Of a stretch of DNA of 64,000 nucleotides, positions 1 to 10,600 are shown one piece after another. The position numbers were made by a program, and so were the translations under genes. The notes below the pieces were generated by a model that saw only the letters and a list, made by a program, of their open reading frames with translations, had not been told where the DNA came from and searched no databases. Numbering within the stretch: the stretch's first letter is position 1; each line of letters begins with the position of its first letter. Origin of the DNA: Spirometra erinaceieuropaei (taxonomy: Eukaryota; Platyhelminthes; Cestoda; Diphyllobothriidea; Diphyllobothriidae); NCBI GenBank assembly GCA_902702965.1, contig CACRXP010000018.1, positions 657,253 through 721,252 on the forward strand, written 5' to 3'.

Positions 1-496
1 GTCAAATTCAGAACTAAATCTGTTTCCTCTAAATTACAGGCAACTGCGCGGCGATCTCATTCGAACCTACAGGCTTTTCAGAGGTCGTGAGTGTGTCCTA
101 GACTTTGATGAATTCTTCGAATTGGCCGGGACTGACCGCCTGCGTGGTCATCCCTTCAAGCTGCAGAGGAAGCTGGCCCATTCGGACGTCCGACGGAACG
201 CCTTCTCTCACAGGGCCATTGGGGCATGGAACGGACTGCCTGATGTAGTGGTTCTTTTCGAAAGTATCGATTCCTTCAAATGTAGACTAGATGCTCATTT
301 GTTGAGAAACTACTGTACATACAATAACGATTGTTTTAGCGGCGGTAGTTTGCGTCTGGCTCACACTTACCGCTAATTTTTTAACTTTCGGCATTTGCTG
401 ATGTAATTGATGACTTTATTTCTGTTTATCGATATGCATAGGGAGCTGAAGGGCGAAAGCCTCATTTCCTTAATAAACTGACTTAAACTGACTGAC
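1..496 (+). mobile_element. Non-LTR retrotransposon (LINE), 3' end of the reverse-transcriptase ORF, cut by the window edge
   Basis: A frame is open from base 2 to the stop at 376 (about 124 residues). It opens with a segment of the form LFPLNYRQLRGDLI, then RGHPFKLQRKL, then AIGAWNGLPDVVV and SFKCRLDAHL. These are the conserved C-terminal blocks that follow the reverse-transcriptase domain in Jockey/CR1-type LINE polyproteins, so this is the very end of such an ORF. About 110 bases of 3' UTR follow, ending with short ACTGACT-type repeats near 475-496, as many CR1-like elements do. The catalytic RT part lies outside the window. The uninterrupted frame suggests a fairly recent insertion, but one fragment cannot show whether the full copy is active. 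Confidence 0.85.
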
Positions 497-2690
497 TTTC
501 TTTCGGTGTATGCATGTTCGGTGATAGTAGTGGGATAGCCCGAAATAATTTCAAGTACGACAAATTGACTGCAAAGAGGACTATCTGACGTCATATAATT
601 TGCCGGCAAATTCGGAACGGAACTTGCGTAAGATCTAATTTTACTTAAAATGCTGCTAATCTAATGAACCGTAACCTACACCACTAGACCGCACAATCAC
701 TATTACTATTTATAGGGTTGGTGTTTGGAGGACCACAAATGACAATGAATATTGGTGATATAAAACGCAATGTCTTGTTTGCTATAGTTTTGGTTTCTGA
801 TAATATTTCTTAACATAAAAGTATGCTATAAATACAAATAAGATGGAATGATGATGACTCGAGTTTGCTCTGTTTTCTTTTCACAATGCCACTTGACCAA
901 TCACAACGTTGGATTCGAATCTTTAGACTACTTCAACGCCCGAGGTCCTACAAATGCGCCAGAAAGTTAACCGATGAAGGAAATAGGACGCTCGGGTTTC
1001 GGCTTTCTGTTGTCTGCGGACTTTGTTGCTAAGCAAGAACTCCTGCGGCCCTACATCTGTACATTAGGTCATTAGCGAGGACTTTAGTAGGTTCAATTTA
1101 ATACACGCACCATTACTTTTTATAAATTTTTCCTTAATTCTCCTTAGTGTTCGCCCTCAATCGGAGCAGGGACTCTACACTTGCGTATTCTACAGATGGC
1201 CTAAGACAAAGAAAGCAAGGAAAGGGTCAGCATACTACTGGTGAAATAGGCTACGTGGTTTATAGTTGCAAAAATTACCACGCAAATTAGGATAATAAAA
1301 AATAACTCCCCAAATTCACAAATAAGCCGTTTAAGCGCCTTTTTAAAGCCGATAGAGACCATATTCCCTTCATCAATAGCTCTGGTCCAGCGGTCTAAAT
1401 AGTAGACCAAGCCTGTCACGCAAGACCTGCCTCTAAAGATTCTACGCTATTCATCAAATCGTAAAATATTCTGCCTCAAAGGCACACCAAGACTTTATGA
1501 GGCTCATCGTTCTTTTACTGTTGTGGGCTCCTTGCCGTCACCTGCAAATAGCGGAGTAATTCGTGGAGACCTCCTGTCGGCGGCTAAAAATCAGGACTTC
1601 GAACAAGGCTGCGGAAAGGATGAAAGGTGTTTTGGCAAATTTTCTAACAAGCTTCTTTTTACAGTCTCGATGGTATGCAATATACAGCCGGTCCTTTTAA
1701 TTCCTTTGGAAGTAAAAACTCACAACAAACAATCGTTTCGGCGAAAGGTACAACCTCGGTCGCCATACCTTCCTATAAGTCAAGTTCCCCTGTAAACGAC
1801 CTTAAAATTGTAAAAGGCGGTCTTCCTTAGCTTAATCAGCACGGATTCGCTTGCCTTTATGAGGCTTCAGTAGGAACACTGAGTATTTGTTCCTCAAAAG
1901 TTCAGAGCAAACACATTACGAACGACTGTTAAGCATATGCGAGTGGTCTATAACTGTGCTACACCTCTTCGTTTGTGAGGACAATAGACGTGTGAAGGGA
2001 CTGTAACCAACAACCGATGGAAGGCGAGCGACCTCAATAAAGGTTATTTTAACACCAAAGAGTCTTACCTTTCTCAGAAATTTATATAAACATTTCGCAT
2101 TTGGTATTAGATAAACATAAGCTCAACCGCCATCTCTGCATCCTCCTTTTCGCTACGACAGAGTTGTCGCCCAATCAAACGTTATTTTCCCCCTGTGCAC
2201 AAAAGGCAATGTCGCGGCTCAGTGATGACCCTCATAAGCCAAGTTCAGAGACATCTGTGATCCGAAAAGGGGAAAATTACGTGAATTGAAAGCAATTAAA
2301 TCATTTGTAAATGGAGATGGATACGTGCAACACCGCGTCCGAACATGAGAGCGGGTCAGGGAAATGGTCATGTTATAAGACAGATCGCTGCAAATGAAAA
2401 AGTCCCGAAGATGGACAATGGGCAGAAGGTGCAAAAGAAACCCCAAGTAAATAGATACTTAGACAAAGAAAACAACGGAGCAGGAAAATACTGAAAATTA
2501 TCAGTCAGATTTTACTAGGCCGAAAAGTGAACGGAAAATATGGAATAAAAGGTGGACTACACGGCCCATTGTGCGTAACCAATAAAACAGAACGAGAAAA
2601 CTGCGCAGTTGCAACATCAACTTCAATTAAAGGTGCGATGTAAAGAAACAAAGACTGAGGAAGAACTAATAAGTAAGACATAACATCATA
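497..2690. other. Non-coding stretch, no gene recognised
   Basis: Short open frames occur on both strands (1201-1419 minus, 1523-1795 plus, 2219-2446 minus), but none has recognisable domains, convincing splice sites or a signal peptide. I see no repeats of note in this interval. Confidence 0.6.
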
Positions 2691-2693
2691 CAC

Positions 2694-2753
2694 GATTTTC
2701 TCGCTCTTTCAACAGTATGTATACATACATACTGCTGAAAGAGCGAGAAAATC
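2694..2753. repeat. Near-perfect 60-bp palindrome
   Basis: Two arms of about 30 bases, starting with GATTTTCTCGCTCTTTCA on the left, fold on each other with essentially no loop. I find only one internal mismatch (2712 against 2735) plus the central pair. The centre is rich in TATGTATACATAC. The family is not recognised; it could be a tiny foldback element or the remnant of an inverted duplication. Confidence 0.8.
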
Positions 2754-2950
2754 ATCCGTATAACAAGAGAAATTAAAACTGGCTAGTCACGATAAGTGGC
2801 GCTAATTAAGTCCTCGACGCCAGAACAATTGTACATCCCTTCTCCTCCTTCCCTCTTTCTAAATCATCCCAATCTTAACTGACTGTAATCTTAGTTTAGG
2901 AAATTGACCGAGCTGTATGACTAATACAAACAGTACACTATATAATGAAC

Positions 2951-3293
2951 TCAAGCTCTATCAAACCCCAAACCTAATCTTAACTCAAATCCCGACCTTA
3001 GCCCCGAACCTAACCCTTGTCTCAAATTTGTCCTAAAACTAACCCTACACCTAACTCTAAACTTCATACCAAATCTAACCCTGACCCTGGCATGAACTCT
3101 AACCTTAACCACAACCTTAGCTCTAGCCCTAACCTTGACCTCAAATTTAACACCAACCCTGACCTTAGCCTCAGATTTAACACTAACCCTAACCAAGCCA
3201 CACTACTAAACCCAGCGGTAAAATTTATCATGAACCTAAACTGTACCAAACCCAGACCCTAACCCTAACTCCTAAACTAACCCCAACCATAAC
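2951..3293. repeat. Degenerate telomere-like array (CCTAA-rich on the + strand)
   Basis: About 340 bp consists of diverged units related to CCCTAA/CCTAAC, for example AACCCTAACC near 3185, 3255 and 3265, interspersed with AACCTTA and GACCTTAGC variants. The animal telomere unit is TTAGGG, so this reads as an interstitial telomere-like repeat that has decayed. It also creates overlapping spurious open frames on both strands (3017-3262 and 2951-3196), which are repeat artefacts. Confidence 0.75.
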
Positions 3294-4081
3294 CCACACG
3301 ACAACTCGAACACTAACAGAGTTCGAAAGTCGTGTGAATTCCCCGTTCTGAAATCACAACAGCCGGCACCATTGGAGGGAGCCAGGAATTGTAGTCTAGG
3401 ACGCCATGACCCCCGGTCAACTACGTATTTCAAGACGCCATACATCCAGTCGGACCAGTTTCTACGACCCACCTCCACAAGCTTAATCCGTACATAGGGC
3501 GCCTACCCACCACAACGACGAACATGCTGCCAATTGTTTCACCGCATCTGGTACCTTCACCAACTACCGAAGTCCTGGTGGGTGATGCTCCGCCCAGTGG
3601 TCCTGCGGATATGGCCACCTTTTGAAGGAGGCATAGTGTAGTAGAGTCCCTGGGACGGAGTTTTGTTTGACTGAATGGAGGCCAGGCAAAAAATCGAGGT
3701 TGGATCGGAAGGTGGACAGGGCTTATCGCTTGCGTTGTGACGTCAGATTTCTGCCCCTGAAATAAGTCCATAGTCCACGTAATCAAACTACTGATACGCA
3801 TTTTTATAATTGTTTTTCGGTCGGCAGTTGAATAGATAGTTCGATATTTGGTTCATGTTTATACTCGTATTATTGTGCAGTTCAGCTTATTGAGGGAAAT
3901 AGGCGTAAGCCTTTGAGTATCCTATTTGCAAGGTAAAACTAGGTGCGGTGTACAGGTCAATTATTTGGGCTGAAATAATTTAAACCAGCCCAAAATGGTA
4001 TGAAAAATCGGAGAAAGCCACTGGGGTGAGCTCGATCACTCATCCCTCTTTGTTATTTCGGAACATAAAGATGTCAAGGTT
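3294..4081. other. Intergenic, no gene recognised; imperfect hairpin at its left end
   Basis: An imperfect stem (CACACGAC at 3295-3302 against GTCGTGTG at 3329-3336, with a second paired block inside) directly follows the telomere-like array. The open frame 3430-3801 on the minus strand has no recognisable motif and no splice context that convinces me. Confidence 0.5.
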
Positions 4082-5640
4082 TTATTGAAAACTTTGTATC
4101 GATGTTGGCATCATAACATCTGCAGGGAGTGCATTCCCCGGTTTGACCACTCGAATAGAAAAGGAGAACTTCCGCATATTCAGTCTTGTCTGCTGGGTGC
4201 GCAGTTTGAACAGGTGACCACGGAATTTGGTTGTGTTAGCGAAGACAAAAAGTCCCGAAAGGCCAGGCTGGAGTCCAACCCATTCACTATGCAGAATGCT
4301 TACAAGAGATCTCGCCAAGTTTCCTATAACTCAAACGGAAGAGGTTCAAATTTACCAGGCGTGTTGAATAAGGAAAGGAGCTTTGACCCCTAACCGTCTT
4401 CGTGACTCTCCACTGAACCCTTTCGAGAGCATTTTTGCCCTGAACTGCCCACGGTCTCCAGGCTTATATGCCGTATTCCAAGTGCGGCAGCGCTAGTGTT
4501 CCAAAAGTCTTTGAGAAAACATATTCGTCGAAATCCATAAACGCACGCTTGATGGCGTACAGTACGGAAATTGATCTTTTAGGCACTGTCGAACAATGAG
4601 CAGACGCTTTTAGGGAACTAGTCATCAGCACACCGTGGTCCTTTTGGACTTCGACTTCTCGTAATGATGCACCGCCCAGAAAGTAGTCTCTTGTGCTGGC
4701 GGATATGGTTGCGTTGCCTGGACGAAGTATGTTACATTTACCATCGTTGAACTGCACGAGCCAACGGTCTGACCACTCCTGCAACCGATTGAGGTTCATC
4801 TGCAGTCTGGCTTCGTCGGCAGGACCTCTTATTACACTCCATACCATTATGTCGTCTGCAAACATTGTTGTTTCGCAATCCAAAGCTTTTGCGGCATCGT
4901 CCACGTATATAAAGAGCAAAATGGGTGCCAGTACCGAAATCCCGGAAGCACAACTTTTGACCACAGTAGGACCTGATTTTCCATGACAGATGCACACAAC
5001 CTGGTGTACACCCAAATGGAAGTTTTGGATCCATTTAAGGAGGTTTCCACTTATCCTTATTTTTTCAGTTTGTGTAACAGTCTCTGCTGTGGCCCAGTGT
5101 CAAATGTCTTCTGGAAGTCACGGAAAGTTATGTGGATCGCGTGTCCGTTGTCGAGATCTCGGATTCAGCTCTGGATTGATTGCAGCAAGTTTGTCGTGCA
5201 TGATGTACCTTTCCGGAGCCCGTGTTTAGAGTTCCGTAGCAAGTCGTTGACTTCCAGGAATTTCAACACTTCATTGTTTATGATACTTTCCATAACTTTA
5301 CAGAGAATGCATTTGAAGTTTTTGGGTCTGTAATTAGTCGTCGATGAACTGCTACCACCTTCGTATGGCGGAGTAATATATACTAGCTTTCAATCGATAA
5401 GAAGTGTTCCAGTGTCAAATGACATTTGAAAGAGCATCGAAAAAGGCGCAGAAAACTCACTGGCGAGTTCTTTGAGAAGCTTCAGTGGAATCTCGTCTGA
5501 TCCCAGTGACTTCGATTCGTTCAATGCCCTTGCTCCTCTACGGACCATATCTTCAGAGAAGAGTTTATCACTGACTCTCGGGGTCAGCAGTTCTTATGTG
5601 GAGGGAGGAAGGAGCCCTGCCTCACTTGTATAGACTGATT
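4082..5640 (-). mobile_element. Decayed LINE reverse transcriptase (Jockey/CR1-like)
   Basis: Read on the minus strand, conserved RT blocks follow each other in the right order but in shifting frames. The block NESKSLGSDEIPLKLLKELA lies near 5460-5530. NYRPKNFKCILCKVMESII lies near 5270-5335, followed by HGLRKGTSC. The catalytic motif FADDIMVW is near 4840-4870, and WSDRWLVQFNDGKC comes next. The post-RT tail (RGHLFKL, then a degenerate NALPADV) lies near 4110-4230. FADD is the polymerase active-site motif. Frame changes between blocks and an in-frame stop between 5340 and 5410 show the copy is dead. It is similar in type to the LINE fragment at the left edge but in opposite orientation. Confidence 0.88.
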
Positions 5641-7664
5641 GGAAAACTGCGTACATATTTAGCTTTGTCCGTGATATCAACAATCTCAGTGCCACCAGTA
5701 GTCCTTATAAAGTGGATTTAGTTCCTGTTCATTGTAAATCTTTTGAGGTAACTGTAGGCTAATTTTGGGTTCTGTGTTGGTTTTTGTAGCAATTTTTTCT
5801 GAAATTCTCGGCGCGTCTTTATAAGCATGCTTCTCAACTTTGTTTCTTTATGTCTCGCAAGTGTTGAAATACTCAATGTTGGCAGAGTGTGATGGAGTTA
5901 TAAGACCGAAATGTTTCGAAATGACAGAATAAAACCAAAACGGCGTCACCAAGAATAAGACTATGCGACTTCTCATCTTCTAAATCAAGGATACAGGGGT
6001 GTTACAAATATTCTCAGTGTAACAGCCCAGACAGAACATAGGTTTCCGTACTTGTTTTAATAAATACCTGAATACTCATCCTGTAGGCAATTCCGGACCA
6101 AGCTGGACACATGGACCCGGTCAAAATCGCTGGCCTGTATATCTGCTAATTCGCATGTTCATTTGTTTTATGTTCGTTTTCTCGTTTGTCGTTTTTACAT
6201 TTTGTTTTACGTCTTCCGTTTTGTCTGGGGTTAACCAAGTAACCTTATGTATGTACATACTCTCCCGGGAATGCCCTTTTTGTTAGTTTCTGAGTGCAAT
6301 TCATTATTTGTTTGTAACTGACGTTTATACACGCTTATATTCTCCGTTATATTACAGTTTCCCAACGGAATCTGCCTGTGCTAGTCACACTTGATGTTTA
6401 CTTCTGATGCGATGCAAAGAATATTGGATGCTCCGACTTCAGACCCTCAATTTAACTTCAAGGTTATAAAAGAGAGGAAACTGTCCACGGCAGACAACAA
6501 TTCTGTGTCCCATTCTAGTCCTTTCGAAGCGGAGTTCACACAAGAACAGACGGGAAAATAAAACTAACTAATCACTCATCAGGTGTGTAACGCCCCTGGA
6601 CATGAAGAGGATTATTTGAATGTGGTAACACTTTTCGGCTCGAGGACCTAGGGTGGAGATGGCTTAGCCGCGTGTCGGTGAAGATTTCCGGTGTCCATTC
6701 CTCTCTCTTCCGCCGATCCCCTCCACCACACCGTACCGTAACGTTCGTAGCGCTCTCCTCGTCGCTATGTCGGCACCTTCTTCGACCCTTCCCTGCAGTC
6801 GCCCACAGCGCCTCATTCCCCACCGGTTAATGAGCTGGAATGTCGGTATTGCCTCTCCACCCAGACAGGTTATTCTACGGTTGTAATTCATTCTACCTGT
6901 ACAAGTAACAATTATTATTATACGTATTTTCCGTGCCGTCTCGTTATATGATACTGTATCCCTTTCACGACGTACCCTCTTCTGCTGCGTGTGAATGAGT
7001 TTCAAGAGAGGTTAACAGTTCTGTTCAGGTCTATCTCCTCCAGGATTTGCTCTCCGCGTTTCCTTACTAGTTTGTGTGCTACCCTTGAGGTCCTCGTCAG
7101 CTACAGGTGTGTGTGACCAATAGTGATCGCGTGGGCACCGGCGACCCTACAAGATTACTCCCGCGTTTAGACCAGGCTGTTCATCCCAACTGTCGCGGTG
7201 GCATAGGCTAGTCGACCGGGTCTGCTTAATACGCCTGTTTCCACTCATTTTTCAGGTAAATATGCGCTGACATTCTTGAGTAGTCGCTGGTGAGTCTGGA
7301 TCTGCCCATATGTATAGATCGCTCCCCAAAAGCGTTTAGTTTCGTAACTTAAGTCAAGTTGGTTTACCGTTTCATGACCAGTTGAAACACAGTTCGCCAC
7401 CATACTTTTGCAATTAGCATTTTAGATCTTTCCAAGCGGATGTGGCTTGGATTAGTATATGCTTCCTATGTCGTTGTATATGTTTCTGACTTTCGGGGCA
7501 TTTTATTGAATTACGCGGTTCCGCGGGACCACGCGCGAATAGTACAATTTTTAAACATTTTTGTTTCTTTTCCAAATAAAAGTTACCGTTTTCATCATGT
7601 TCTTTGTACACATTATAGTTGGGTCCGACGAATATACATCTCAGGGCTCGGCAAGGTCTTTATA
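5641..7664. other. Upstream region of malectin, no other gene recognised
   Basis: Frames at 6572-6823 and 6664-7005 (minus) overlap each other and look random. No TATA box or other promoter element can be assigned with confidence. Non-coding 5' exons of malectin could lie here; the pyrimidine tract and AG near 7255 is one possible acceptor. Confidence 0.4.
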
Positions 7665-10600
7665 ATGTTGCCACTCACGCTGGCATATGTCCTCGCCTTT
7701 CTGTGTGAAATCTTCCGTGTTCGGGGACACGGGGCAGCCCTGTGGGCCGTTAACTGCGGTGGCCCCTTCCACGAGGACGTCAATGGCGTCGAATACATGG
7801 CAGACCCCCTCGATGTGGGCATAGCATCTGATTACGGAACCAGATATAGATCCTTCCGGCGGGTTCCCGAGGAGGATTTAATTTTATATCAAACTGAACG
7901 ATACGACACAGGAGACTTTTCCTATGAATTCCCGAGGCCGTCGGACGGCGACTACGTTTTGACACTCAAGTTTTCGGAAGTTTGGTTTGACAGGCCAGGC
8001 GGCAAGGTACTACGTTTTATTTTTTGCAGGGAATTCGAACTGGTGCACTCTAACAACACGTAACATACGACCTGCTTGTCTTTCATTCCAAAGCAATTAT
8101 TTGATCAAAACTCGTTGAGTAAATTTGGGTCTCAGATTTGCATGCCTCTAAAACCATCTTAGCTTCCTACCTAAACATGATTCTACCTGTTCATCTAGCT
8201 TTTCTAGAGCCATTAATGCCTTTGAGGACTTAGACGTTGGCGTAGGTTCATCATGAATCATGAAGAACTTGCACCTTACGTTTCCCCCTAATTATTCCAC
8301 TTTAATTAATATGCTATCTTTCAATGCCTTTGGCGAAGACTTATCAGGTAGTTCTGGCCGCGTGTTTGCTTAAGCCGAAATGCCACTCGCCAAAGCCTGT
8401 GCTTTAACGCATTTATGGCATATTTATTTATTTATTTGCAAGTTTAAAGGACTACGTATAAGGACCGTACAACGGTCCTGTATGGTCTCACCCACGTCTT
8501 ACCCGGATGTCTTTCAAGGAAATGAACCTGAGTTCCTGAACCTCCATTCTACTTTCATCCTTTCGCATTGGTTTACCCTGATCAGCCACGATGGTTTCTA
8601 ATATTGCTCCAGAGAATATTTCTTCGGCGAATCTCGGCATTCGAAGATTGGCCTCTATGAGAACACAGTTTACCTTGCTAAGGCCTTTAGAGATCTTTCA
8701 GTTGTTCTCTGATGTCGAGGACTTAACTACACATCACTCTTACATCCCTTATAGGTTTTTGATGTAACTATCAACAAATATATCAAAGTGGTCTCGGACC
8801 TGGATATTTTTGCTAGAGTCGGCTTTATTACAGCGCACGACGAGTACATACCGTTGTCCATAAGAAATAATCTTCTTCAAATTGGAGATTCCTCCATGGA
8901 CATCACAGGACAAAATTCCATTACGATCAATTTTCTTAAGGTCAGTTAGACGCACAGATCAGCGTTAATTCACTTTCACCCTACCACCATATTCGTACAA
9001 CTGTTATTATTAACATAGGCCATTTTTTTAGTGCTATCGAGAGGTTTTCCTGAAGTCAACTTGCTGATTTTGTAAAGTACATTTAAAACTTACTAAGGAA
9101 GAACCTTAACAATATAGGCAAAGATTTATATTACTAGTTCAACCTGTCTGAGCTTCCATGGCTGGGCTTATATGCAGCCTAGCGATCGATGGTGGCAGTT
9201 AAGCCGTTTTAGTCCCACTTGTCTTTGTCGATAACACCTAGTAGTCATGTGGTTGCTCATTACTCTACGACCACCCTCTAGAGCTTTAGCCGCCAATCCC
9301 CAAGTATAAACAGAGGTGCGCATTTCTCTTCTGAATTTTATCATGCCCCTGAGCGCCATTATGATTGCTTACTTGTGGGAGGAATAGTTTAAACCACAAA
9401 CTGTCATCAAACGCCTGCAGCTTTCGTTTGGGATGTCTCAAACTGATTGCAGAGCATTGTTTGCATCAGGTTTGGTGGCGGTTTGTGGTGCATTTAACAT
9501 CTGTGAGATATAAGGTACCGTTTCCGTTTTAAGCCTGGCTTGAGATCGGTCACCTGTGTGGCGCATGCAGTTTGTCACTTTTCTCACGATCTTAGTATCA
9601 GTTGATCAACCAGCTCGGACAGTCGACTAGTGTACGGAATAAGGCAGAGCGAGTGAAGTTGCTTCCCAAGTCATTGTAGACCATCTGATGCACTCGAGAC
9701 TATCACAGTTCGCTAAAAGCCGCGGTTTGGGAGGCTGCCAACTGACGGGATAACTCGGACCTCGCACCCAGCCCAGTGCGTGTTTTCGTGGAGTCGCCAA
9801 CTGGTGGACTGAGAGTCAGGCTGCAATGGCTTCTTACCGTGGCTTCTTTGAAACACCTTGCAGTAGGGTCCGAGGCACACCCCCATTTCTTCCATCTTGC
9901 ATAAAATCCTAGTCAGTGTACATTGTGGACTAGGGAATGTCGTGGCACGCGCTTAAGCGCCTGCTCCCTCATCCACACCCAGTTTTCTTGACTGTTATAA
10001 CATCGGACTCGGGTGGGGGAGGGGGAATGCAGTAGATGCTGCAAAAGTCTACCGTCATTATGAACAGATTTACGTGCAAGTCTTTGTTCCTGCTCTCACC
10101 CTGCTGCGGAGCGCCCGGAGATATCATTAGTAACAATGGTCAAGCTGTCGACTGACAATTTTCTTTTACCTGCCGCTATAGCCACGCTGGTTATGGCGAC
10201 TTGATTTTGCATGAACATTTGAACATGCCGAGTGCTTAAATGAGAAAGCAGTTGATGCCCAAGCTCTTGTCGCTGCAAGCAAATGCATGCACAAATCATT
10301 ACAGGGCCCTTAAGATAGTAGTGTAACTCGTAGCGTGCGATATGTGGAGCAGAAGCCGTAGCATTCGTGACCATGATATTTCAGGCATGCTCGCTTGCCA
10401 TTCTCCACTCCAGATGCCCGTTTCGTTCTCCTGTGGACCTAAGCATGCATATGTCGTAAAAAACGAGCAACCCAAAACTCTAGGCCCCCCTCGACCCCCC
10501 CCCCCATCTCAGTGAAATGGGTTACTGAAGCCATCCCGGCTAACTGCCAAGATTTTTTTCGGCAGTAGATTCCGTCCGTGTGCATTAAGAGCAGAGCACT

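Noticed and set aside
3017..3262. Open frames on both strands over the CCTAAC-rich array
   Set aside because: Products are low-complexity (Asn/Pro/Leu or Val/Arg) and caused by the telomere-like repeat.
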